Below, one piece after another: positions 45,952 through 56,859 of a stretch of 64,000 bases of DNA. The position numbers were made by a program, and so were the translations under genes. This DNA is from Selaginella moellendorffii. Its lineage: Eukaryota > Streptophyta > Lycopodiopsida > Selaginellales > Selaginellaceae. The stretch spans positions 273,754 to 337,753 of the forward strand of contig NW_003314374.1 of NCBI RefSeq assembly GCF_000143415.4. The letters are read 5' to 3'. The first letter of the stretch is position 1. Every line of letters begins with the position of its first letter. Under the pieces are notes generated by a model. The model ran no database searches. It was not told where the DNA came from and saw only the letters and a program-made list of their open reading frames with translations.

Positions 45952-47758
45952 TGTAATCAACTAAATTTTTCATTTTACTTTAGTCACTTAACCACACCTC
46001 CGACCACTTGAAAGAGTCTCACTCACAACCTCCATAAGTCCTATTTTGGACTTAGGGACTTGCTAGCCCCAAGAATGGCATCCATGCCACTCAACCATTG
46101 CACTTGGTCCAAGTGCTCCACATGTCCGATCCCATGACAGACACCCCAAGGTACCACCAACATATCGGCCCATTACGCTAAAGCCATGCCCATTCACCTT
46201 GGTCACATCGGTGGTCTGACACCACCTCTATCACAGTCCCGTCTCTCAAAGACTAGGCCATTCGTTCATGAGCGATCATCCCAGATCCACTCCTTAGCAT
46301 CCTTAGGATGCCCATAGACATGAAGAATAACCTTCCCCAATATCCCTTTTCTGGTCCCCACCAAGTCTTTTTCCGTCCATGGCCATGTTCACCAACACTG
46401 CCACTGGATCAAGGCCCACAAGCCCGACCACTAAGTCCCACGGTCCTTTGGGACTTCCTCCTCACCTGACCGCATCCTTGGTCTCTACACTAGAGGGTGG
46501 CTCCTCTTCCTTTTCACAGTCTGGGACTTTGGGGTAACATTTTGGAACACCATGGCCTTACGCGAGCCTTATGGGTCCTTTCCCTACCTCCCGCCTTTGG
46601 GTGCTCTAACCATGAGCTTAGAGCGAAGTTCCGTTGAGCCACGCCAAGTATCTAAGTAGGTAGTGCCACCCACACTTGGACTGGGAGCATTGACCATTCG
46701 ATCTCCCGAGGAAACTAGAGTCGGCTCTTGAACACTTCACCAAGCTACCCCGCTTGTCAGTTCGTGTTCACTCTAGTTTTAGACTTCCCAGTGGGCAGCT
46801 CATCACTCAACACTGGGTACAGCCTTCCTGGGCCAAACTAGCCTTTCCTGACCAAACTGGCTCCATTGCAATCCTCCCCCTACTATACTTTTGGAGCTCA
46901 TCAAACCCCCAGGGTTTGGGAGATGAACGCTTTGGGCTTTCACCCTCTCAGACTTGAACTTGAACTCAGACTCGGACTCGGACTTGGACTCGGGCTTGGG
47001 CTTGGTCTCGACCTTAGCCTCGGTCTCGGTCTCGGTCTCAGTCCCGGTCTCGGTCTCGATCTCGACTTCAGACTCAATCTCGGGTCCTTCTCGGATTCCA
47101 TCTCGGATTCCATCTCAGGTCCATCTCAGACTCCATCTCGGTCCATCTCGGACTCTATCTCGGGTCCATCTCGAGTCCATCTCGGACTCCATCTTGGGTC
47201 CATCTTGGACTCCATCTCAGACTCCATCTTGGACTCCATCTCAGGTCCATCTCGGGTCCATCTCGAACTCCATCTCGGGTCCATCTTAGACTCCATCTCG
47301 GGTCCATCTTAGACTCTATCTCGGGTCCATCTTGGACTCCATCTCAGACTCCATCTCGGGTCCATCTCGGGTCCATCTCGGACTCTTCCATATGTCATGT
47401 GTTGGTCCTCTTGTGTCCCTTTTCTAGAGACTCACTTATTGCTTGTTTCGTGCTTGTTCTTCAAGCACGTCGTTGGGAGTTCCACTCCCACTCTCGATCT
47501 TTCAAGTTGGAGCTTTTAGTCCAAATAAGTTATGCTTGTTTGGCTTCGCTTCGGCCACTACCTTTTCTAGAGACTCACTTATTGCTTGCTTCGTGCTTGT
47601 TCCTCAAGCACGTCGTTGGGAGTTCCACTCCCGCTCTCGACCTTTCAAGTCGAAGTTTTTAGTCCAAACAGGTTACGCTTGTTTGGCTTTCACTTCGGCC
47701 ACTACCACGTGGCACCCTTTCAGCTCCACTTTGGGGCCTAGGGATTTTGTGTCTAACA
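45952..47758 (-). repeat. LARD LTR (5' copy)
   Basis: 1807 bp, paired with 38173-39926. It is longer mainly because of an internal tandem duplication of about 140 bp, the GAGACTCACTTATTGCTTG segment at 47425-47560 repeated at 47568-47700. Confidence 0.85.
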
Positions 47759-47763
47759 ACAAG

Positions 47764-47943
47764 CTCAAGATCGAAACAAAAGATTAGCTAATGAGCATCA
47801 TCATCATCAAGAGTACAAAGTTAGTGACAAGGTTTTCTTTAAGCTGTCAAATGCACAATGGTCTTTGAAAGGAGGTGGCAGTGTTAAGTTGTCTCCACGG
47901 TATTGTGGGCCTTGAACAATTTTACAGCGCATGGGGGATCTTG
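47764..47943 (+). pseudogene. Degenerate gypsy polyprotein, second segment
   Basis: It continues the integrase tail after the LARD insertion: ANEHHHHQEYKVSDKVFFKL, then SVKLSPRYCGP, then RMGDL. It ends at the junction with the 10-kb block at GATCTTGCA. Confidence 0.75.
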
Positions 47944-48449
47944 CACACAACACCACATCAACATTTTTTCATTGCCCTAGACTAGAAGTATAAGAAGCTT
48001 ATCTTTTCCAAGCCATGGACATAGGCATTGCGGCAACATCTTACTTGGAGGCAGGCATAAAGTTCGTCAGCCAAGAAATCTCCTTTCCACACTTCTATAG
48101 GGAAAAAAAATATTTCAAGCCAAAGAGTGAAAAAAATTGTATATCTGCACAAAACATAGTACAGGAGTAAGCTGAGCTCGATCCAGCTCGCGTAGGATGA
48201 CAGGAACTCTGGCATTGCTCTCCGGATGACCCTCCTGGAAATCAGATCCATATTCGTGAAAACAGGAAATCTGTCAAACTAGAACTTATTACTCACTTGA
48301 TTGTGGCCCTGAGCAGGAGCTGAGCAGTACAAGATACGTGAATCTTCACTCACAGTTGCTGCAAACGCTGCGGCCTTGTGACAAGAACGTAAACTCAATC
48401 CTGCGAGGACTCGGGATGCGCAAGAAACCATGCCCCACTCACTCGACAT
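47942..48449 (-). pseudogene. HDA14-type deacetylase, 5' half
   Basis: From the ATG at 48449 the first exon reads MSSEWGMVSCASRVLAGLSL and on to ILYCSAPAQGHNQ. The second exon encodes EGHPESNARVPVILRELDRA. The third is EAWKGDF-like in one frame and ends at GLEK. The sequence stops in the next intron at TGTGTGCA, exactly where the other half (56860-57976) begins in the right-hand copy. The splice donor after GLEK is ATAAGC instead of GTAAGC, shared with the copy at 62.3 kb. As a fragment it cannot make an enzyme. Confidence 0.8.
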
Positions 48450-48512
48450 GCCCAACCTAAAATGTTTCAAAATATCTTTCACTTGGAACTATTGTATGTT
48501 AGAGAAAAAGTT

Positions 48513-50299
48513 TTATTTTCGAAGTAGGCCATTGATAGAGTTAACACTGAGGAAGCTAGCCTTAAGTTTGCCGCTGGTCATCCTCAAGTCGTCAATTATA
48601 TAGCTCCAAGTCGAGCCCAACACTCCCACAAAGAAATCACACTCGGCTGCCATGACCAAGTTTATAAAGGCCGTGTCGAACGCTTGCTTGTAATGCCATA
48701 TACTCCACCATCCTGATCGTTCCAACTTGCCTTGGAACATCACTGTAATAAAATTTCCAGCCTTTGTACTCCTTGGATTCATCCACGACGTTCTAAACCA
48801 TGCAAAAGCTTTGTGATTTCAAATCTTTGTCAATGGCTTTCTTACCTGCATTTCCGTGGAAAGCCACACATTTCTTACGTGTGGGCATTTCTTCCGGAGG
48901 ACATTGGCGAGCTTCATGTATTCGTCAAAAGAGACTACTCTCATCTCGCTGGCTTTGTCACCCTGTCTCACATGAATGCTTAACAGAGGCCGCGGCATCC
49001 AAGGTCCATAGTCACTCCACACATGTTCTTCCATGGGATTACTGGAATTACGCTTACTCTCATTTCTTGTATGCGGCCATTCAGTGCCAAGGGTTTTAAG
49101 CACCAGTTTTGCAACTTCTTCCCCAAAGGCTCTATGTCGTTCTTTGTTTAAAAGATTGCACAGATACTCACTTGGAAATCGTGTGAGATAGCGAAGTGCC
49201 TGTATACGTTAATTCTAGATCATTAGCTTACCATTTGATGAATGAGAAACTTGCCTGAGCTCTCCACCACCTTCGATGATTTGTGGGTAATTTGTCATGA
49301 GCTTGTCTTTTACCCCCACAGTTGGTCGCATTGCTCTCCCCAAAAACTAAAAACCAAATAATACTAAGTTACTGTATGAAAAAAAAACTCTTTTCTCTCA
49401 CCTTGGAATCTCACCATTTCATTGATCGCCACTAAACTCTTTGATAATTCCCTCGTCCCATGCCTGTTTTTGCTCAGCAAGCCGCAATGCCCTTTCCATG
49501 CACTCCTCAGAAGCCTCGGGAACAAAGTAGCACGTGGTTGGATCCTAGCATTATTTTAACACTTTGAAAACATCAGCCCGAGATAGTCGATAAAAGAGTT
49601 TCGAAACCTGTGCATCCTTTGTGCCTGGCACCGTGGTAATCCTTGGTAATGAAAACCCGGCCTTGTATTAGCGTAGCTCCAAGCATTCCGGCCATTGACA
49701 CCATGTCGGATCCAACTCCTACCGAGTCGCGCGTCTCGTCGTGGTGCCAAAGTGCGAGAAGAAATCTCGCATCGGTACAGTTTTTCGGGTGTTGGTGCAA
49801 CCAAATATCACGCTGGACGCGTCGCGTTAACGGGAGATTATCGTCATCACCGCTAATGACCTGTCCAAGAGCAGCAAAAGGCTACTGAGAAAACCAAGAA
49901 AACGAGAAAGATTACCCGATCCGAGAAGAACCTTACAAGAGAACTTACCCATGGAACGGTGCTGATGCCTGTCTCTGGATTCATGTCAAGCTCCTCTTTC
50001 TGGTAAAATCCCTCCTTCCTGCGATCAAACTCTGCAGTCTCCTCGCTGCATCGCTTGCAATCCTGGATGTGCGGTGCATTGATCGTCACCTCGGGAGGAG
50101 TTGCACCGCTCACTCTCGACTGCAGATCGCTGCTCCACAGATCGACCAGGAGTTTTACTCTGCTCGACGCAGCCGAGGTCGAGGAATTAATTGATCTCCA
50201 GTTCATTCTGAAACTAATCAAAACAACCAAGTTCAAGGACAAGATCCAAAACAGGAGCCATTTCAGGGAATCCTTTGGACACTGGAGATTTCCTTTCAT
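48513..50299 (-). pseudogene. FUT8-like glycosyltransferase C
   Basis: Exon 1 (49949-50299) and exon 2 (49608-49860) are intact, with an anchor (WLLFWILSLNLVVLISF), PHIQDCKRCSEE and VQRDIWLHQHPKNCTDARFL. Exon 3 has lost 11 nt before CYFVPEASEEC and contains TGA for Trp in FSGDQW. PRPLLSIHVRQGDKASEM (near 48960) is intact. The last exon has lost 8 nt after EYMAL. It is thus dead by at least three lesions. The exon 4 donor is GC (CAG|GCAAG). The start lies 266 bp from the start of the GH20 copy, which is divergently transcribed. Confidence 0.8.
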
Positions 50300-50565
50300 C
50301 CTTTTGAGAAATTAGACGAGCACCTAATAGAGATCATGATCCTATAGTACAGTTGACTAATGCGACCATGATGGAGATATTTTGTGGAAGTAAATTCACG
50401 AACGTGCTGAACACTAGATTTCTCGTTCTTCTAGCAACAAAACAACAGTAAAGAAGAATATGCGTGCCACATGTAACGTAAAATACTCATTTTACAGTCT
50501 GTACAAGTCCAAAATTGCTTTCTAGATAAGGGCCGTCCGATCTCCTACAGACTAGAAAGCTTAAG
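50300..50565. promoter_or_regulatory. Shared divergent promoter region
   Basis: These 266 bp separate the start codons of transferase C (-) and the GH20 copy (+). Any promoter elements for both must overlap here. No clear TATA pair was assigned. Confidence 0.4.
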
Positions 50566-52947
50566 ATGAGTTTGAATGTCAGTCGAGCTTACTCCAAAAC
50601 TATGTTTGGGAGCAATGGACTGAGGAAAATTTTTGTGATTGGGGTTATCGCTCTTGTTATAATAATCGCTAACATTTTGTGGAGTAAGAGTAGTGTTTAT
50701 TCTTTCTGGCATGTTGGCCCTTCAAGGTCTTTGGTGCACTGGGATGATCACAACAGCACAGGAGTTTTCATATGGCCAGCCCCCAAAAACGTCTCCAAGG
50801 GATCGATTTCCATGAGACTGTCCACAAAGTTTGCCATAACTCCTCCCAGAACTTTAAAAGTCTTGCAAGCAGGGATTGATCGCTACACGGTATTGATTCT
50901 CAAGCAGAGAAAGCTAAGGATTCCAGCGAAAAAGAATCCACCAGATTTTGTTTTGGACGAACTTCGTATCGAGCTCAAGTCGTTCAACCAAAGCGTGAGA
51001 GAGACAAAAATTATAACTTATTTTTCTAGGTTCTCTTTCTGTATTTTGGCAGCGGTGTAGATGAATCGTATCGCCTCCAAGTCCCCGACCCTTCAAATTC
51101 AAGGGTAGTATTGCTCCAGGTAAGCAAAATCTTTAAAGTTGAGCGCTGGTTCACCTCCTTTCTATGCTCATCCAAGGCAAGAACTGTCTATGGGGCCCAG
51201 TAGGCTTGAAAACAAAAGGCTAAACAATTTGCATTTTTTATAGACTTTTAGCCAAATTTGCACTTACAATGCTGTCGAAAGAGCTGTGCTTTTGCAAGGC
51301 TGCCCATGGAACATTTTTGACGAGCCTAGATTTTCATATCGAGGCCTTTTGATTGGTGAGAACTTTTTTCTTTAGAACAGACAACGGCCTCTAATTATTT
51401 TTCACTCGCTTACCAGATACTGCTCGACACTACTTGCCATTAAAGACGATAGAGAATGTGATCGACTCCATGGCCTACGCGAAGCTTGTGACTTCCAATT
51501 TCTCTATCCCTTATATATGAGCCGAGCCCCTTTCTAACTTCTTTGCCTCCAGAATGTCTTGCACTGGCATGTTGTGGACGAGGAGTCCTTCCCTTTGGAG
51601 ATTCCATCGTTTCCAGAGCTTTGGAAAGGCTCCTACTCTATCTCTCAGCGCTACAACCTCGATGATGCAAAAGCTATAGTCAAGTAAGCTATCCTTTCAA
51701 AGAGAGTACAAATGTCCATGCTTTTATTCTTATACAGGTATGCTCGATTGCGAGGGATACATGTCATGCCAGAGATTGATATCCCAGGCCACGCTCGCTC
51801 ATGGTAAACTTCTTCTGCCTTCATTGTAAATTAATAGATTTACTTGCGTGTAGGGAGTTGGATATCCTGAGCTATGGCCCTCTGAAAACTGCAAAACACC
51901 TCTGGACATCAGTAAGAATTTCACTTTTGAGGTGATAGATGGCATCTTTTCCGGTATGAACATGTTTTATATTGAATCAAAATCCTTGTGTCAACTCTAT
52001 GCTGCCTAGATCTCTCAAAGGTGTTTCCATTCGAGCTCCTTCATATAGGAGGAGACGAAGTTAACACTAGTAAGCAGCAAATTTTCTTGGTGATTGTCAG
52101 CTTATTTTCTGCTAAACAGGGTGCTGGGAATTCACAGAACCTGTAAAAGACTGGTACGTTAGATTCGGTTTTACGAAACATCCAACTGTCTGAAACAGGC
52201 TGAGAAAGCACAATTTAACACCTTCACAGGGCTATGGGTTTTTTGTGCTTCAAGTGCAAAGACTGGCCTTGAAACATGGATACGTTCCTGTCAACTGGTA
52301 AGGAGATTAGCCATGTCCGATTCCATTAATTTTTGCTCTCTCTAGGCAAGAACCATTTGAAAAATTTGGACCAAGTTTGTCAAGGAAAACGATTGTTCAC
52401 AACTGGTAGCTTATCAAAAGGGGTTGTCTCTCTAACTCAGATTGTTCAAATGGCTATTCAGGTGGGGCACTCAAATTCCTCCCAACACTGTCAGCTCGGG
52501 CCTCAAGAGTATAGTTAGCGAGCAATTTTCATGGTACCTGCATCACATTGATATACCATGGGAGGAGTTTTATTCAAAGGAACCATATGATAACATTGCC
52601 AGCCACAAAGAACAGCAGTTGATTATTGGAGGTGAGGTTTGTATGTGGGGTGAGAAAGTTGATGCAGCCAATATCCAACAAAGAATATGGCCAAGGGCAG
52701 CAGCGGCAGCAGGCAAGCTAGCTTCACTCTATTTGCTTGATATATTTTTCTTGGCTAACGATTTATATTTTGGCCAGAGAGGCTTTGGAGCCCATCTAAT
52801 GTCACAGGTTTGGGTCCCAAAAATGCTGCTCCTAGGCTTGAATTTTTCAGAAGCCTGCTGAATGAAAGAGGAATAGCTGCTTCTCCAGTGAAATCAAAAG
52901 AAGAGGGCTCGTCCAAGCCTCCAGATTCTCCACACTCAACACTATGA
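50566..52947 (+). pseudogene. GH20 beta-N-acetylhexosaminidase copy (HEX2), stop in microexon
   Basis: This is the same exon order as HEX1. Exon 1 (50566-50994) has an anchor (IFVIGVIALVIIIANILW) and FVWPAPK-like IWPAPKNVSKGSISMRL; exon 2 is 51030-51119. The catalytic blocks are intact: [61 protein letters not shown]. Exon 3, a 36-nt symmetric exon in HEX1 ([12 protein letters not shown]), reads ARTVYGAQ then TAG at 51201-51203 with a changed 3' border. If that exon were skipped the frame would be kept but twelve residues lost. I call it a probable pseudogene, recently damaged. The C-terminal tail is longer than in HEX1. Confidence 0.7.
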
Positions 52948-53195
52948 ATATAGATTAAATGACTGGTATAGAAAAATAATCATTCATGAGTGAGAAAATC
53001 TAGTTGACCAACACCTCACTGTAATTTCCTGTGTTTAGCTACCATAATCTTTCCTCTAGATTTAGGATTGCGTGCTTGAAAGTGGATGTTTATCCTTTAT
53101 CAAAGAACTATTGCAACGAACTGGTATCATATTTCCTTCGCATTCTTCAGAGACAACTCCATGACCTTTGACCCCAGCTTCTGCATTCTTGGTGG

Positions 53196-53760
53196 TACTT
53201 ATCCCGGTCTCGAATCTGGAGCCTTTCTTCCTGGGCATGGTGAATCCACACGGAACTTTGAGGGCTTCTTTGATCTCAAAGGAATCATTGTGGTAGCAAC
53301 TACGACAAGATCGTTTGCTTCGCAATAAGCCAACCTTGAAAGCGATCGATTGCGAGGAAGACGAGGACATGGGAGGGTGGAGGATCTCCATGTATGCTCC
53401 GACGCTTACCAGGTCAATCGTGACAGGCTCGTTCCAAAGTTCTCGATCTGGATCGACGGGAAGGTGCAACTAATGCATTCAGATTTTGAAGAAATTGACA
53501 AGATGGCCATGAACTTGACGCGATCATTAGAGGAGAACCACGATAGTCTCGTCCCGTACAGCCGCTCCGCCTGGTGAGTGACGTTCCTGAAAACTGTGTG
53601 ATCATCCGGAAGCACACGCCGGTCACGAATCACTTTCCTTGCCTCTGGTTTAACGAGTTGGATCGATTTACGCCGAGAGATCAAGGGAGCTATGCAGAGG
53701 TGAGAGACAAGATCGTCCCCTGGCGGATATGAGAGGCGAAACTTTGTCAGCTCCGGAGTG
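53196..53760. pseudogene. DUF616 relic, rearranged
   Basis: 53196-53300 matches the segment around 18650-18720 in inverted orientation (the PCGF...PG region), while 53400-53760 matches 19000-19430 in direct orientation (KFSIWIDGKVQL, then LVSDVPENC-like and FPCLWFNELDRFTPRDQG). The piece between is missing. The rearrangement and stops rule out function. Confidence 0.7.
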
Positions 53761-54359
53761 AAATGTATCAAGCTTACCGATTATTATTCGTACACCACTC
53801 GGGCGCCCTGCACGATTTCGCCCATGACAAGTTGACAACGCACTCCTTGTTTGTGAAACGGATTTTCTTTACGGCGGAGGGATCCAGCACCAAAATCGTG
53901 CCTACTAGAGGTTCCGAAAGCTTTCTCCGGTTCCATGCTTCCCGCCTGCTCCAGAGGCGCCGCACCGCGCCGCACAGCTGGCGCTCACATGGAAGCCAGC
54001 TGTGCGTCCGTCGCGGCTAGCAGAATGTACCACCTGGCGGCAGGGTTTATTCCGTCAAGCTAGCTGGCGATCGTCTAGGGTTCTTCGATTTGTTGGCTCG
54101 GCGGACGCGCATTTGCGCTGCGTCGCCTTGTTTCCTCCCGGCTAGCTCGGATCTTGGTGCTGGATGCGGAAATGCGGCGTTCCGAAAGAATGTGAGTTGC
54201 TGGATCGAGCAGGATGTATGCTGTAGCTCCGCAATCCGGATACGTGCATCACAGCTTCGTCGATTCACAGTATTCCAATCACAGCGGATGTTTGAGGTAG
54301 TGCGTAAGTTAGGAGCAAAAGCAGGAAAACTCACGTAAGTCATGCTTATCTTACAGGTA
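53761..54359. other. Unassigned stretch in the 10-kb block
   Basis: The base composition is genic (GC-rich) but no family is recognised. It may be the 5' part of the relic that follows. Confidence 0.35.
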
Positions 54360-55184
54360 TACTCGATGCCAGCTAAACTCTGTCTAAAACGTCGTGTGTA
54401 GGATGGAAAGAGAACATACACCCAATTTACCGGGCGCATTCTCTCGAATACATTCGGCTATGTAATGAGCTCTATTCCCACCCCGAAAATAGCAAGGCAC
54501 AATTCGTCCACATCCATACCATGGAAGATCAAACGAACGCCAGCAAAGTTCCTGCTTGCAGCATCTCCGAGCCTGATCTAAGTCGACGGACCGATGAGGT
54601 TCATATCGAACTCTATTTTCTGAACTAGTTTTCCTAAAGGCCTTTCTTGCAGAACGCATCAAAACCACCTCCCAATGGTTTCTTACGTCGGGCTGGATCG
54701 AGCGTGTTCCAAAGGGCGACAAGCTTTGTGTCGAGAGGCAAACAGGTGGGCTAGTGCAAACTTTCCTTTATTCTAAAACTTTCCTATTACTTGTCAGGCA
54801 AATCTCGAAGAAGGCAACATGCGATTCGACGGTGCGTGCATCGAGAGCACAGCTGCGATGAATACAAATCTAGGACCGCAAGAGCACAGGGAACTCCCAG
54901 AAGCGCGGAAGAACAGTCCGGCCCTTTACGTCCAATGCAGTGAGTACTACTCAAGGTTAGTGTTCCTCGTTCTCTCGCTGGAAATCGAAACTAAAAACTC
55001 CTCCTGTTTCGGGCGAAGGTGTGTGAATTCGTTTGGTAGAGATGGAATCTCTCATCTCGCCGCAACTGCGTCCAATCATGAAATTGTCCGGCCGCAAGCC
55101 GCAAGCCCAAAGAGTGGAAGTATGATTGGGAAAATGAATTTAAAGGCAAATTGTTTTAAACGGTTAGTCTTGAATCAGCCCTAA
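54360..55184 (+). pseudogene. Unidentified gene relic, copy 2
   Basis: This is the better preserved relative of 33.0-33.5 kb. Frames include WKENIHPIYRAHSLEYIRLC, AQFVHIHTMEDQTNASKVPA, then in later pieces MRFDGACIESTAAMNTNLG, ELPEARKNSPALYVQCSEYY and RRCVNSFGRDGISHLAATAS. The pieces sit in different frames with possible introns between. I do not recognise the family. It looks like the 3' part of a gene, truncated at its 5' side. Confidence 0.55.
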
Positions 55185-55385
55185 TTCTAGAGTTAAAGGT
55201 AACCTATATTCTTCATTGAAGTTTAGTGTGGTGGGTGGCGATTGGTAATCAACTTATATTCCTGGTTGTTAATTTTTCTTCAAGAGTTCGGTGCTTATTG
55301 AATATATCATCTTGATCCATTCATTCTGGAGAAAAGCAGTTAGCTGCCCAAGTAATAGTTTTACTCTTTGTCATCTATCTATACG

Positions 55386-56801
55386 ATGACAAAGAGTTAT
55401 AGGCCGTTATTTTTTGTGACGCTCGTCTTCACCACCACTGCATTGCTGCTGCTATCACGGAACTCGCCCAAGATGAGCCTGGGGTACTATTCTCGCGCCA
55501 ACGTAAACGACGATTCGTGCAGGAGCAGGGCCGAATACACTTCATACACTCGACACAAGTTTCCCAGCTTCCGCGCTTCACAGCCCCTCCACAAGAAGAT
55601 CCTCGAGTACGAGGCCCTGCACGCGAGGTGCGCGCCCGATTCCAAGGATCCGCACAAATCCTGCAGCTCCAGCTGCAAGTTCCTCGTCTTCGTCCCTGGC
55701 GACCAGGGAATCGGCAACAAGATGATCACCCTCGTCTCGACTTTCCTCTACGCGCTGCTCACCGACAGGGTGCTGCTCATCGCGAGGAAGAAGAACATCG
55801 ACACGCTCTTCTGCGAGCCGTTTCCATCCAGCTCCTGGCTGCTGCCCCCGAGCTGGAAGCACCTCGCAGAGTCCGTGCCGCACAATGACTCCATCCGGAT
55901 TGGAAGCCTGGTGGGATCCCTCAACTGCAGCCTTGACGTGATGTTCCCAGAGGTCGTCTTTGCCGATCTCTGCTACAACTACAAGGACGAGGACAAGTCC
56001 TTCTTCTGCGGGGAGCACCAGCGCGCGCTTCGCACCGACACGCGATGGATCGTTCTCTCGTCCGACCAGTACTTTGCCGCGGCGCTCTTCATCGTTCCGG
56101 CTTTCAGGGCCAAGCTCCAGGAGTGGTTTCCACAGCAGGAGGCCGTCTTCCATCTCCTGGTGAGGTATCTCCTGTACCCCGTGGAATCGGTGTGGGACAA
56201 GACTAGGAGATACTACGACGCGTATCTAGCGGAGGCCGAGCATCTACTTGGAGTCCAGCTGCGAACTCACATCTGGTTCTCGCCGCCCAATCTCGCAGAG
56301 GATGCCTTCGACTGCCTGGTGCAACAGAAAATACTTCCCAATATCACCAGGGAACCCGCCAAGGAACAAGCTCTTGAAGCGAAATCCTCCAAGAAGAAGA
56401 GGCTGCTTGTGCTCTTGACATCGCTCAATCCACAGTACTCAGAGGCCCTCAGAGCGAAGATGCTGAGTTACGATCTCTCCGATGGGACAATAGTTATCCA
56501 TCAGCCTAGCGGGGAGGGGGAGCAGCACACTGGGAACTGGGATCACGACGCGAAAGCGGTAATGGAGATCTATTTGCTGTCGATGAGCGAGGTCTTGCTG
56601 ACGAGCCCGCCGTCAACGTTTGGATACGCTGCGGCGGGGCTTGCGGGCGTGCGGCCCCTGCAATTTGTGTGTGACAAGGAGAAGAGCTTGGGTTGCTTGC
56701 CGAGGGAGACAATGGAGCCGTGCTACCACGGGTACCCAGATCAGTTCATGCTGGCAAACATCGAGGAATGCGAGTGCGAGCTGGGATACAGGCTATCGTG
56801 A
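55386..56801 (+). CDS. Xyloglucan-type fucosyltransferase (GT37)
   Basis: GT37 enzymes add alpha-1,2-fucose to xyloglucan or arabinogalactan in the Golgi. One exon encodes 471 aa. The ATG at 55386 is the first in frame; an upstream TTG is not used. Residues 7-25 form the membrane anchor (LFFVTLVFTTTALLLL). Conserved GT37 blocks: CRSRAEYTSYTRHKFP near 45, LVFVPGDQGIGNKMITLVST near 105 with the family LGNK motif as IGNK, TLFCEPFPSSSWLLP, IVLSSDQYFAAALF, LLGVQLRTHIWF, NWDHDAKAVMEIYLLSMSEV and LTSPPSTFGYAAAGLAG. Length is slightly under the usual 500-560. An inverted copy ends at 63533. It faces the 3' end of a deacetylase fragment 58 bp away. Confidence 0.9.
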   Translation: MTKSYRPLFFVTLVFTTTALLLLSRNSPKMSLGYYSRANVNDDSCRSRAEYTSYTRHKFPSFRASQPLHKKILEYEALHARCAPDSKDPHKSCSSSCKFLVFVPGDQGIGNKMITLVSTFLYALLTDRVLLIARKKNIDTLFCEPFPSSSWLLPPSWKHLAESVPHNDSIRIGSLVGSLNCSLDVMFPEVVFADLCYNYKDEDKSFFCGEHQRALRTDTRWIVLSSDQYFAAALFIVPAFRAKLQEWFPQQEAVFHLLVRYLLYPVESVWDKTRRYYDAYLAEAEHLLGVQLRTHIWFSPPNLAEDAFDCLVQQKILPNITREPAKEQALEAKSSKKKRLLVLLTSLNPQYSEALRAKMLSYDLSDGTIVIHQPSGEGEQHTGNWDHDAKAVMEIYLLSMSEVLLTSPPSTFGYAAAGLAGVRPLQFVCDKEKSLGCLPRETMEPCYHGYPDQFMLANIEECECELGYRLS

Positions 56802-56859
56802 TCAATCAACTTTGTTCAAAACCTTTCCAATCTTAATCGTAATCGCCAGCTCCGTTTTA

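Larger units (their letters stand above)
38173..47758 (-). mobile_element. Large non-coding LTR retrotransposon (LARD-like) with nested solo LTR
   Basis: Long terminal repeats at 38173-39926 and 45952-47758 are in the same orientation. They are flanked by GCAAG (38168-38172) and ACAAG (47759-47763), a 5-bp target duplication with one change. A tRNA-Met-like primer site at 45948-45937 (minus strand, 3 nt inside the right LTR) sets the sense strand as minus, and GGGTGGTGGAGT beside the left LTR fits a polypurine tract. The internal ~4.2 kb, not counting the nested LTR, shows no gag, RT or integrase, so the element depended on another one for movement. It sits inside the degenerate gypsy polyprotein. 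Confidence 0.8.

Noticed and set aside
38173-47758. Gag-pol genes in the large LTR element
   Set aside because: I looked for zinc knuckle, RT and integrase motifs on both strands of the internal region and found none, so it is described as non-coding.
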